Shown piece by piece: positions 1 through 7,929 of a DNA stretch of 29,245 nucleotides; the stretch's first letter is position 1, and the number at the start of each line of letters is the position of its first letter. The translations under genes and the position numbers were made by a program. The stretch is from positions 1 to 29,245 of the forward strand of contig NZ_JBHTMU010000047.1 of assembly GCF_042679605.1 (NCBI RefSeq), written 5' to 3'. The notes under the pieces were generated by a model that saw nothing but the letters and a program-made list of their open reading frames with translations, searched no databases and had not been told where the DNA came from. This DNA is from Litorisediminicola beolgyonensis (lineage in GTDB: Bacteria > Pseudomonadota > Alphaproteobacteria > Rhodobacterales > Rhodobacteraceae).

Positions 1-1
1 G

Positions 2-358
2 GCGCGCGCCACGGGCCGAAGCCTCTCGGATCTGGTCGCGGCGCTGCCCGCGCGCTTCACCGCCGCCGACCGGCTGCAGGGGGTGGAGAGCGCCCGGGCG
101 CAGGCCTTCCTCGACACGCTCATCGCCGATCCCGCCGCCCGCGCGGCCTTCTTCGAGCCGGGGCCCGACGCGGGCCCGGAAGCGGCGGTGGATCTGACCG
201 ACGGGCTGCGGGTCCGCTATGCCGACGGGGTCATCCTGCACCTGCGCCCCTCGGGCAACGCGCCGGAGTTCCGCTGCTATGCCGAGGCCGACTCGCCCGG
301 GCGCGCCGAGGCGCTTCTCGCCCTCCATCTCGACAGGATCGCGGCCCGGCTGCGCTGA
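2..358 (+). CDS. Phosphomannomutase/phosphoglucomutase family, C-terminal fragment (5' end outside window)
   Basis: The open frame enters from the left edge, so only the last 118 residues are visible. The fragment matches domain 4 of the alpha-D-phosphohexomutase superfamily. It has a SLSDLVAALPARF segment, then a DGLRVRYADGVILHLRPSGN stretch, which holds the RPSGNAPEFR phosphate-binding loop typical of phosphomannomutases (R-x-S-G-x-x-P-x-x-R). The family interconverts hexose 6- and 1-phosphates and feeds nucleotide-sugar synthesis for capsule, LPS or exopolysaccharide. The catalytic serine and metal-binding domains lie upstream of the window, so mannose versus glucose specificity cannot be decided. 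It reads toward the surface-protein gene but is separated from it by about 337 bp, so it is probably not co-transcribed with it. Confidence 0.85.
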   Translation, partial: ARATGRSLSDLVAALPARFTAADRLQGVESARAQAFLDTLIADPAARAAFFEPGPDAGPEAAVDLTDGLRVRYADGVILHLRPSGNAPEFRCYAEADSPGRAEALLALHLDRIAARLR

Positions 359-695
359 GCGCGCCCGTCACAACCCCCTGCCCTGCCCCGCTTTTTCAGG
401 ATGCTGCAGGCGCAGAAAAGATTACTTCCGATGTCATGTTTGACACAATGACGCGGCTGTGCCAGCATTGTTAACGATGCGTAAACCATTCTGCTTCACC
501 GCGCGCATCTTCTGCTGACTGACAAAAACTTAAAAGACAGGCCGGAAGAGGCTTCCCTGTGAGGTAACTGACGCATTTCGACTGCGCATTTTTCGCATCG
601 CGTTCTGACGTCCCCCGCCCCCATGGAGATCCGGCCCGCGTATACGGGTTTCGAGACCTCGTGAGCTCTTTGTTTTGCTCAGAGGAGGCTTTGCC
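359..695 (+). other. Intergenic region upstream of the 2073-aa surface protein
   Basis: This gap of 337 bp is less GC-rich than its surroundings, especially 410-600. It contains a TTGACA hexamer at 440-445, an interrupted inverted repeat GTCAT/ATGAC at 433-452 around that hexamer, and a small hairpin (GGAAG-AGG-CTTCC, 544-556). No coding frame with convincing codon use is seen. A good Shine-Dalgarno sequence ends the region. No clear rho-independent terminator for the mutase gene was found. Confidence 0.6.
440..468 (+). promoter_or_regulatory. Candidate promoter (TTGACA -35)
   Basis: A perfect TTGACA -35 hexamer lies at 440-445. At 17 bp spacing the -10 position is CAGCAT (463-468), a poor match to TATAAT. 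The AT-richer GTTAAC lies a few bases further on. The -35 sits inside an inverted repeat (GTCAT at 433-437, ATGAC at 448-452) that could be an operator. It would drive the 2073-aa surface protein with a 5' leader of about 220 nt. Confidence 0.3.
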
Positions 696-698
696 GTG
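683..698 (+). promoter_or_regulatory. Ribosome binding site deciding a GTG start
   Basis: AGGAGG at 683-688 is followed by 7 nt and then GTG at 696-698. This ideal spacing makes GTG the likely start. A TTG seven codons upstream (675) lies before the Shine-Dalgarno sequence and is unlikely to be used. Confidence 0.8.
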
Positions 699-3600
699 GC
701 CGACTACAATCTCCGTGACACTTCGCTTGATCCCGCCGGGACCGATTCCGCAACGATTGGAGGCGTGACCTTCGCCCAGGTCGACGGGGAGGGCTCGGGC
801 ACGGGCAATTACAACCCGTTCCTCGCCACCTCGAGCGACCCCTCGAACGCCACATCGGCCACCTCGGGCGTGGCGGCGGGCTTCAACACCGACAGCGACA
901 CCCAGAACATCGCCAATAACGAATACGGCGAATACGAGATCGACAAGTCGAAGACCGAGGCGGTCAAGCTCTCGTCCCTGGCGGTCACGACCGACGAGAA
1001 CGGCAACGAGTTCTACGAGATCCGGCTCGATCTCAACGAGGACAACAACGAGAGCCTGATCACGCTGGAGCAGTTCCGGATCTACCTCTCGGAAGACGGC
1101 ACGATCGACACCTATGACGAGCTCACCGACGACACCCTGACCGAGAAGGTCTACGATCTCGACGATCTCGATCTCAACCCGGACACCGTGGAAGACAACA
1201 CGATCCTCCTCTCCGAGGTCTCCACCGGCTCGGGCACCGACGATTACCGCGTGCTGATCTCGGCCGATCTCTTCGAGGCCTATCTCGAGGCCAACGACCT
1301 GACCCCCGACGAGGTCTATTTCTACCTCTACACCGAGATGGGCCGCACCGGGAACGTCAACGACGAGACCGCGGGCTTCGACGAGTGGAGCAAGGAAGAC
1401 GCGGGCATCATCTCGGGCATGAAGTTCGAGGATGCCGATGCCGACGGCATCAGGGACTTGGGCGAGGGCGCCTTTCCCGAGGCGGTGACGGTCTATATCG
1501 ACGCCGACAATGACGGCGTGCTCGATGACAACGAGCGCTCGACCCTGACCGACGAGAACGGCGAGTTCGCGTTCTACGGCGTCACCGCGGGCACCTATAT
1601 CCTGCGCGAGGACCTGACCGCCGAGCAGGAGGCCGCGGGCATCTACCCCACCAACGGGCTGGTCGACGCCTATGGCAGCTACTGGCAGGTCACCGTCTCG
1701 GGCAATGGCGAGACGAGCTTTGTCGAGATCGGCAACTTCTATCCCCGCCCCTCGATCGTCCTGACCAAATCCACCGAGGACAACGAGGTCTTCAAGGACG
1801 GCGAGGTCATCACCTACACCTACCTGGTCGAGAATGACGGCAATATCGACCTGACCGGTGTCAGCCTGACCGATTACGGCTATGACAGCGTCGGCGCCGG
1901 AGACGACACGATGCCCGTCTTCACCGGCGGCGACGACGACAATGACGGCGTCCTGGATATGGGCGAGGTCTGGACCTACACGCTCGACGTCATCGTGACC
2001 CAGGACCAGATCGACGCGGGCGACGACCTGGTGAACGTCGCCGTGGTCACCACCGATCAGGGCGTGACGGACGAGGATGACGAGACCGTCACCGTCAACC
2101 AGATCTACGAGATGACCATCGACAAGACGGTCGAAGGCACCGACACCGCCGGCAACAACAAGCTCGACCGCGCCGGCGACATCATCGACTACCAGATCGT
2201 CGTGACCAATTCCGGCTTCGTCACCCTGACCGAGATCGAGGTCTCCGACCCGCTCCTGGCGAACCTGACGCTTGTCAACAACGGCAATGGCGACGACGTG
2301 CTCGATGTGGGCGAGAGCTGGACCTATACCGGCAGCTACGCGATCACCCAGGAGGATCTCGACAGCCGCGGTGCGCTCGAGCCCGACAACGACAATGACG
2401 ACGGCGCCCTGAACGGCGCGGGCGACCGCGATATCGACAACGTCGCCACCGCCACCAGCAAGGAGTTTGGCCCGGTCACCGATGACGAGGAAGCGCCGCT
2501 GATCTACCAGCCGCTGCTCGGCATCGACAAGGTCGTCACCTCGGTCAAGAACCCCGACGGCTCGGACGATGCCGACGGGACCGGCGACGAGGCCGGCGAC
2601 GTCATCCATTACCAGATCACCGTCTCCAATGACGGCAATGTCACCCTGACCAATGTGGTGGTCTCCGACCCGCTGATCTCGGACAGCCCGCTCGGCACCA
2701 TCCCCGAGCTCGGCGTCGGCGAGAGCGTGGTCTACACCGGCACCTACACCATCACCCAGGACGATCTCGACAGCCGCGGCAGCACCGCCGATGGCGGCCT
2801 CGCCGATGGCGATATCGACAACACCGCCACCGCCCACAGCAACGAGACCGGTCCGGTCGATGACAGCGCGCGGGTGCCGCTGGCCTATACCCCGATCCTC
2901 GAGGTCACCAAGCTTGCCGATATCACCCTGGTGGACAGCCCCGATGACACGGTGACCTACACCTACACGATGAAGAACGCGGGCAATGTCACCCTGACCG
3001 GTGTGACGCTGGTCGACGACGCCTTCACCCCCGCCGAGCCCGGCGACGATTTCGCGCCGACCTATGTCAGCGGCGATCTCGACAACGATTCCGAGCTCGA
3101 TGTGGGCGAGACCTGGACCTTCACCGCGACGGTGAACCTGACCCAGGAGCAGATCGACGCGGGCGGCGAGTATACCAACATCGCCACCGGCGACACCGAG
3201 CAGACCGGGCCGGAAAAGGCCGATGAGACGATCGAGGTCCTGCAGGAGCCGGCGATCCGGCTCGAGAAGAGCGCCGGGGTCACCGACACCAGCGGCGACG
3301 GCATCCTCGGCAACCTGGGTGACACCATCACCTGGAGCTTCGTGGCCTATAACGAGGGCAACGTGACACTCACCGGCGTGACGCTGACCGACCCCGATCT
3401 GGGCGGCGTTCTGGCCAGCGGCGTGACCCTCGAGGTGGGCGACGAGGGCTATTCCTTCGACAGCAAGACCCAGGTCATCGACCAGGTGCTGCTCGACACC
3501 TACGCCACGGCGGGCGATTGCGACCTGGAGAACATCGCCACGGTCGCTGCGGCGCAAAACGTCGAGGCCTCAGACGACGCCTGTGTCGATCTCTACTACG

Positions 3601-6600
3601 ATCCTCGCTTCGAACTGATGAAGGAGGTCGCCGGGACCGATATCTCCGGCGATGGCGTGCTCAACGAGGCCGGCGATCTGATCGACTACAAGATCGTCGT
3701 GACCAACACCGGCAACATCTCCCTGACCAATTACAAGATCGAGGACGCGCTGATCGAGAATGCCGGCGGGTCGCTCTCGGGCCCCACGGGCGATGGCGGC
3801 ACGATCGGGGTGCTCGACGTGGGCGAGACCTGGATTTTCACCGGCTCCTACGCCATCACCCAGTCCGATCTCGACAATCAGGACGGCAGCGAGTGCGAGA
3901 TCGAGAACGTCGTGCTGGTCGATTTCGACGAGGTCGCCGAGCAGGAGGCCAAGGTCTGCGCCGAGCTCGAATACGAGCCCGACATCTCGATCATCAAGAC
4001 CGCCACGATCTATGACGCGACCGGCGAGGAAGACAGCGATCAGGTGGCCGAGAGCGCGGGCGATTACATCGTCTACAGCTTCGAGATCGAGAACACCGGC
4101 AAGATCACCCTCACCGGCGTGCTCCTGAGCGACGATCTGATCGGTCTCAATCTCGATCTCGGCGAACTGGACCCCGGCGAGGTCCTGACCGTCGAGAGCG
4201 GCAGGATCGAGCTGACCCAGGAGGATTTCGACACCCTCGCCACCGTTGGCGACTGCGATATCGAGAACACCGCCACGGTCATCGCGGCGGAGGGCGTCAG
4301 CGACGACAGCACCGCATGCGTCGATCTCGAGTACGACCCGAAGGTCGACCTGCGCAAGATGATCACCAGCGCCGGTCCCTATGACAGCGCGGGCGACGTG
4401 ATCTCCTACCGGATCGAGGCCGAGAACATCGGCAACATCACCCTGACCGGCGTGGTGCTCTCGGATGCGCTGAACGGCAGCCCGGTGCCCCTGGCGGAGC
4501 TGGTCTTCGATGCGGCCAGCGACGCGGATGGCGACGGGGAGCTCGACGTGAACGAGACCTGGGCCTGGACTTACGACTACACCGTCACCCAGGCCGATCT
4601 CGACACCCAGGATGGCAGCGATTGCGAGATCGAGAATGTCGCCTCGGTGATCACCGCAGAGGGCGCCTCGGACGAGGCCGTGGTCTGCGCCGAGCTCGAG
4701 TACACACCCGATATCGACCTGCGCAAGACGATCACCAGCGCCGGTCCCTATGACAGCGCGGGCGACGTGATCTCCTACCGGATCGAGGCCGAGAACATCG
4801 GCAACATCACCCTGACCGGCGTGGTGCTCTCGGATGCGCTGAACGGCAGCCCGGTGCCCCTGGCCGATCTGGTCTTCGACGCGGCCAGCGACACGGATGG
4901 CGACGGGGAGCTCGACGTGAACGAGACCTGGGCCTGGACTTACGACTACACCGTCACCCAGGCCGATCTCGACACCCAGGATGGCAGCGAGTGCGAGATC
5001 GAGAACGTCGCCTCGGTGATCACCGCAGAGGGCGCCTCGGACGAGGCCGTGATCTGCGCCGAGCTCGAGTACACACCCGAGTTCGAGCTGATGAAGGAGG
5101 TCATCGGAACCGATGTCTCGGGCGATGGCCTGCTCAACAAGGCAGGCGATCTGATCGACTACAAGATCGTCGTGACCAACACCGGCAACATCTCCCTGAC
5201 CGGCTACACGATCACCGACGCGCTGATCGAGAATGCCGGCGGGTCGCTCTCGGGCCCCACGGGCGATGGCGGCACGATCGGCGTGCTCGATGTGGGCGAG
5301 AGCTGGACCTTCACCGGCTCCTACGCCATCACCCAGACCGATCTCGACACCCAGGACGGCAGCGATTGCGAGATCGAGAACGTCGTGCTGGTCGATTTCG
5401 ACCAGACCCCCGAGCAGGAGGCCAAGGCCTGCTCCGAGCTCGAATACGAGCCGGCCTTCAAGATCGTGAAGACCTCCAAGACCTTCGATGTCTCGGGGGT
5501 CGAGGACACCAAGCTCGACGAGGTCGGCGACTACATCGTCTATGAGGTGACGGTGGAGAACACCGGCAACATCACCCTGACCAATGTCGATCTCGACGAC
5601 AGCCTTCTGAACACGGTCGTGGCCGAGGACCTGGTGCTGGCGCCGGGAGAGAGCCGGACCTTCAACACCGGTCTCGTCTACATCCTGAAGCAGGAGGATT
5701 TCGACAATGGCGGCAACACCGCCGATAACTGCATCCTCAACGTCGTCACCGGCACCTCGGACCAGACCGACGATGTCGTGGTGATCGGCGAGGTCTGCGA
5801 CAGGCTCGTCATCACCCCGCTCGTGGATATCGAGAAATACGTCTCGGTCGATGGCGGCACCACCTTCTCGGATGCCGACAGCCCCACAGGGCCGGAGGTC
5901 AATCTTGTCGGCGACGCGATGGCCGATTTCCGGGTGGTGGTCCGCAACGACGGCAACATCACCCTGACCGATGTCACGATCACCGACACGACGCTTTCAA
6001 ACGGCGGCTCGGTGGAGGTGGATCTCTCGGGCGTGACCTGGATGCTCGACAGCGACAATGACGGGCTCTTCGACGATGGCACCTGGACCATGGGCGACAC
6101 GCTCGAGGTCGGCGATGCGATCGAGGGGGTCTACAGCCTCGCGCTTGAGGAAGGCCAGCACATCAACGAGGCCACGGTCACCACCACCGAAGGCGCCGAG
6201 GACAGCGACCTCGCGCATTACTTCGGGCTCGTGAACGACGGCCCAGGCGTGCGCACGCCGGGCGGCTGGGGCAACAGCTGGAAGCTCAAGTCTTACTGGA
6301 ACTTCGTCGACGGGGACGAGAAGGGCTCGGGCGACACCTTCCCGGATGGCGAGATCACCTACCAGGTTCTCGACAAGAACTGCGATGGCGAGGAAGACAA
6401 CAATCTCGTCGATGGCCTCCTGCTTGGAGACTGGAACAAGAACGGCCTGACCGATGAGGGCGAGACGACACTCTTCGTCTACTACGACGAGGGGAACAAG
6501 GAGGGCCGCGACACCATTCTCGAGATCCTCAACGGTGCCACGGGCATGTCGAGGAAGAACAAGGCCGACGATCTGGCTCGCCACACCGTCGCCTCCTGGC

Positions 6601-6917
6601 TGAACTACCTGGCCGGGAACGGCGTCGGCCCGGATACCGACGAGCTCGAGAGCGCACATGACTACATCGACGCGGCCATCGTCTGGCTGTCGGAGAATGT
6701 CGGCGTGCGGGACGGCTGCGTGCTCAATCTCACTCTCGGCAACAAGGTGCGGGCCCGCGACGACGCCTGGCGCGACGAGGGCAGTGCGCTGATGTCGGCG
6801 CTCGACGAGTACAACAACGACGGCACGATCGACGGTCGCATCTACGCCCATGACGCGGACGATGCGGCGTTCCAGACCGCCATCGAAACCTATACCGCGG
6901 ACTCGTTCATCTTCTGA
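696..6917 (+). CDS. Giant surface/extracellular protein with SdrD_B-like domain and 12 DUF7507/DUF11-type repeats
   Basis: The product is 2073 aa and very acidic. The GTG start is chosen for its AGGAGG site. The N-terminus (MADYNLRDTSLDPAG) has no Sec or Tat signal, so if the protein is exported a type I (ABC) route is plausible. Residues ~1-239 are an unrecognised N-terminal domain. Residues ~240-348 form an SdrD_B/Cna_B-like domain (SGMKFEDADADGIRDLGEG ... GEFAFYGVTAGTYILRE). About twelve repeats of ~120 aa follow (nt ~1750-6230), with the pattern hydrophobic-x-K ... GD-I-Y-x-I-x-V-x-N-x-G-N-x-x-L-T ... L-D-x-G-E-x-W ... Y-x-I-T-Q-x-D-L-D. These are DUF7507/DUF11-type immunoglobulin-like repeats. 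Repeats 5-11 each carry a cysteine pair. A C-terminal domain of ~220 aa (from ~6240, RTPGGWGNSWKLKSYWN) ends in DSFIF. A structural or adhesive role is inferred; the family has no enzymatic activity I can point to. Confidence 0.85.
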   Translation: MADYNLRDTSLDPAGTDSATIGGVTFAQVDGEGSGTGNYNPFLATSSDPSNATSATSGVAAGFNTDSDTQNIANNEYGEYEIDKSKTEAVKLSSLAVTTDENGNEFYEIRLDLNEDNNESLITLEQFRIYLSEDGTIDTYDELTDDTLTEKVYDLDDLDLNPDTVEDNTILLSEVSTGSGTDDYRVLISADLFEAYLEANDLTPDEVYFYLYTEMGRTGNVNDETAGFDEWSKEDAGIISGMKFEDADADGIRDLGEGAFPEAVTVYIDADNDGVLDDNERSTLTDENGEFAFYGVTAGTYILREDLTAEQEAAGIYPTNGLVDAYGSYWQVTVSGNGETSFVEIGNFYPRPSIVLTKSTEDNEVFKDGEVITYTYLVENDGNIDLTGVSLTDYGYDSVGAGDDTMPVFTGGDDDNDGVLDMGEVWTYTLDVIVTQDQIDAGDDLVNVAVVTTDQGVTDEDDETVTVNQIYEMTIDKTVEGTDTAGNNKLDRAGDIIDYQIVVTNSGFVTLTEIEVSDPLLANLTLVNNGNGDDVLDVGESWTYTGSYAITQEDLDSRGALEPDNDNDDGALNGAGDRDIDNVATATSKEFGPVTDDEEAPLIYQPLLGIDKVVTSVKNPDGSDDADGTGDEAGDVIHYQITVSNDGNVTLTNVVVSDPLISDSPLGTIPELGVGESVVYTGTYTITQDDLDSRGSTADGGLADGDIDNTATAHSNETGPVDDSARVPLAYTPILEVTKLADITLVDSPDDTVTYTYTMKNAGNVTLTGVTLVDDAFTPAEPGDDFAPTYVSGDLDNDSELDVGETWTFTATVNLTQEQIDAGGEYTNIATGDTEQTGPEKADETIEVLQEPAIRLEKSAGVTDTSGDGILGNLGDTITWSFVAYNEGNVTLTGVTLTDPDLGGVLASGVTLEVGDEGYSFDSKTQVIDQVLLDTYATAGDCDLENIATVAAAQNVEASDDACVDLYYDPRFELMKEVAGTDISGDGVLNEAGDLIDYKIVVTNTGNISLTNYKIEDALIENAGGSLSGPTGDGGTIGVLDVGETWIFTGSYAITQSDLDNQDGSECEIENVVLVDFDEVAEQEAKVCAELEYEPDISIIKTATIYDATGEEDSDQVAESAGDYIVYSFEIENTGKITLTGVLLSDDLIGLNLDLGELDPGEVLTVESGRIELTQEDFDTLATVGDCDIENTATVIAAEGVSDDSTACVDLEYDPKVDLRKMITSAGPYDSAGDVISYRIEAENIGNITLTGVVLSDALNGSPVPLAELVFDAASDADGDGELDVNETWAWTYDYTVTQADLDTQDGSDCEIENVASVITAEGASDEAVVCAELEYTPDIDLRKTITSAGPYDSAGDVISYRIEAENIGNITLTGVVLSDALNGSPVPLADLVFDAASDTDGDGELDVNETWAWTYDYTVTQADLDTQDGSECEIENVASVITAEGASDEAVICAELEYTPEFELMKEVIGTDVSGDGLLNKAGDLIDYKIVVTNTGNISLTGYTITDALIENAGGSLSGPTGDGGTIGVLDVGESWTFTGSYAITQTDLDTQDGSDCEIENVVLVDFDQTPEQEAKACSELEYEPAFKIVKTSKTFDVSGVEDTKLDEVGDYIVYEVTVENTGNITLTNVDLDDSLLNTVVAEDLVLAPGESRTFNTGLVYILKQEDFDNGGNTADNCILNVVTGTSDQTDDVVVIGEVCDRLVITPLVDIEKYVSVDGGTTFSDADSPTGPEVNLVGDAMADFRVVVRNDGNITLTDVTITDTTLSNGGSVEVDLSGVTWMLDSDNDGLFDDGTWTMGDTLEVGDAIEGVYSLALEEGQHINEATVTTTEGAEDSDLAHYFGLVNDGPGVRTPGGWGNSWKLKSYWNFVDGDEKGSGDTFPDGEITYQVLDKNCDGEEDNNLVDGLLLGDWNKNGLTDEGETTLFVYYDEGNKEGRDTILEILNGATGMSRKNKADDLARHTVASWLNYLAGNGVGPDTDELESAHDYIDAAIVWLSENVGVRDGCVLNLTLGNKVRARDDAWRDEGSALMSALDEYNNDGTIDGRIYAHDADDAAFQTAIETYTADSFIF
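3606..5820 (+). repeat. Block-duplicated repeat region, domain order A-B-C-C'-A'-B'
   Basis: Within the 2073-aa gene, the domain starting near 3606 (FELMKEVAGTD) recurs near 5082 (FELMKEVIGTD) at an offset of 1473 bp, with long stretches of identical DNA. The domain following each copy (ISIIKTATIYD and FKIVKTSKTFD) is more diverged. The two C domains lie between them. The order A-B-C-C'-A'-B' points to segmental duplication by recombination, not simple slippage. Confidence 0.75.
4340..5077 (+). repeat. Near-identical tandem repeat, 369 bp x 2
   Basis: Two adjacent 369-bp units (123 aa each, about 4340-4708 and 4709-5077) encode LRKMITSAGPYDSAGDV and LRKTITSAGPYDSAGDV domains. By eye they differ at only a small number of bases. 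Such identity at DNA level, including synonymous sites, indicates recent duplication or gene conversion, so copy number could vary between strains. Confidence 0.85.
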
Positions 6918-6934
6918 CCTGGGGGGGCCAGGTC
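6916..6934 (+). other. Short hairpin overlapping the stop codon
   Basis: GACCTGG (6916-6922) pairs with CCAGGTC (6928-6934) across a five-G loop, overlapping the TGA stop of the surface-protein gene. It lacks a T-tract. It may stabilise the 3' end of the mRNA ahead of the stronger terminator downstream. Confidence 0.4.
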
Positions 6935-6953
6935 CGGGGATGACCCGCGGCGT

Positions 6954-6991
6954 GAAGGGGTGCTCGCATTTTCGAGCACCCCTTCATTTTG
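6954..6991 (+). terminator. Rho-independent terminator of the 2073-aa surface protein gene
   Basis: A perfect 13-bp stem GAAGGGGTGCTCG / CGAGCACCCCTTC (6954-6966 and 6973-6985) with a six-base loop is followed by ATTTTGT. It is well placed 37 bp after the stop codon. Confidence 0.9.
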
Positions 6992-7154
6992 TCCGGGCCT
7001 CTTGTCCGGGGGCTCTTCCCCGCCGCCACCGTTTCCGAGGTGGAAACGGCGGAGGCACCGGGAGCGGCGCCTCTCGGCGTGGGCGCCACAGGGTGCGGGT
7101 GCGCATCTTGCGGCGGACCGGCGCGCGACCCCCAGATCTGCCCCGGACAGGGCG
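6992..7154. other. Intergenic stretch with an 8-bp inverted repeat
   Basis: An inverted repeat CCGTTTCC-GAGGT-GGAAACGG (7029-7049) lies between the terminator and the muramidase promoter candidate. It has no T-tract and could be an operator or an mRNA structure. No coding potential was convincing in this stretch. Confidence 0.35.
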
Positions 7155-7183
7155 GTGAAATTTTCTTTTAAATCCTGTATGCT
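7155..7183 (+). promoter_or_regulatory. Candidate promoter of the muramidase gene
   Basis: GTGAAA (7155-7160, four of six matches to TTGACA) is spaced 17 bp from TATGCT (7178-7183, four of six matches to TATAAT). It lies in the only AT-rich patch upstream of the gene, 36 bp before the chosen ATG. Confidence 0.35.
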
Positions 7184-7218
7184 TGGCATGTTACGAGTCG
7201 CTGCCCCCCGGTGATTGG

Positions 7219-7911
7219 ATGCATTTTCAGAGACGATCTTTCCTGGCCTCGGCCGGTGCCCTGGCCCTCTGCGGCAGCCCGCTGCCTGCCGCCACCGACT
7301 ATTCACTCTCGCGCCAGGCGCGCTGGCGGAGCTTCGGCGAGGACAAGGCCTGGGCCCAGGCCGACCCGTTCGAACGCGCCCGTCCCGGTGCGGTGCGGCT
7401 GCCCTATGACCGATGGTCGATCCGGCCCGCACGCGGGCGCACCGGGCAGCTTCTCGACCTGATCGCCTTTGCCGAAGCGGGCAAGCATCAATATGACGCC
7501 ATCCACATGTCGGCCCGGAACCGGCCGCGGGCGCGGCCGACGGAGCTGACGCTGCAGGAGATCATGCGCTGGATCCGCGCCACCCCGGGCCAGCACCACG
7601 CCATCGGGCGCTACCAGTTCATCCCCTCGACCCTGGCAACGCTGACCCGTCGCGCGCAGCTTGGCCCCGACACGCGCTTCCATCCCGGGGTGCAGGACAA
7701 GCTGGCGAGCTATCTCCTGAACGACGCGGGCTACGCGCAGTTTCTCGCAGGCCGGATCGGGATCGACCGCTTCATGGACAACCTCGCCAAGATCTGGGCC
7801 GGGCTGCCGACGCGGACGGGGCGGTCGCATTACCACGGCTATGCCGGCAACCGCGCCACCATCAGCCGCGGCTTCTTCTCGGGCGAGATGCGCAAGATCT
7901 TCGCCGCCTGA
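7219..7911 (+). CDS. Tat-exported phage-lysozyme-like muramidase
   Basis: The product is 230 aa. The ATG at 7219 is chosen because it places a twin-arginine signal at the very N-terminus (MHFQRRSFLASAGALAL, arginines 5 and 6); an upstream TTG at 7183 would bury it. The Shine-Dalgarno sequence is weak (GGTG). Residues ~76-190 resemble the lambda-R/COG4678-type lysozyme or transglycosylase fold: LLDLIAFAEAG, with Glu86 in the position of the family's catalytic glutamate, then AIGRYQFIPSTL at ~128-139. The family cleaves the glycan strand of peptidoglycan. Cys18 is not in a good lipobox, so a soluble periplasmic enzyme is more likely than a lipoprotein. It is monocistronic and sits between two terminating units. 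It could open the wall for a surface machine or be a prophage-derived housekeeping hydrolase; nothing else here looks phage-like. Confidence 0.75.
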   Translation: MHFQRRSFLASAGALALCGSPLPAATDYSLSRQARWRSFGEDKAWAQADPFERARPGAVRLPYDRWSIRPARGRTGQLLDLIAFAEAGKHQYDAIHMSARNRPRARPTELTLQEIMRWIRATPGQHHAIGRYQFIPSTLATLTRRAQLGPDTRFHPGVQDKLASYLLNDAGYAQFLAGRIGIDRFMDNLAKIWAGLPTRTGRSHYHGYAGNRATISRGFFSGEMRKIFAA

Positions 7912-7921
7912 GGATCAGGCG
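7905..7921. other. Small hairpin between convergent genes
   Basis: CGCCTGA (7905-7911) and TCAGGCG (7915-7921) form a 7-bp stem with a three-base loop, overlapping the muramidase stop codon. The opposing gene ends only 18 bp away. There is no T-tract, so this is at best a weak bidirectional transcription block. Confidence 0.3.
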
Positions 7922-7929
7922 CGCGCCGC

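Noticed and set aside
675..698. TTG at 675 as start of the surface protein
   Set aside because: It lies upstream of the AGGAGG site. GTG at 696 has ideal spacing.
471..3557. A 1028-codon open frame on the minus strand opposite the 2073-aa surface gene
   Set aside because: Its repetitive V/G/D/I-rich translation follows the repeats of the opposite strand, and it runs through the promoter region. The plus strand carries recognisable domains.
7219..7911. Prophage remnant, because of the lambda-type lysozyme
   Set aside because: There is no holin, integrase, structural gene or attachment site nearby, and the protein has a Tat signal unlike most phage endolysins.
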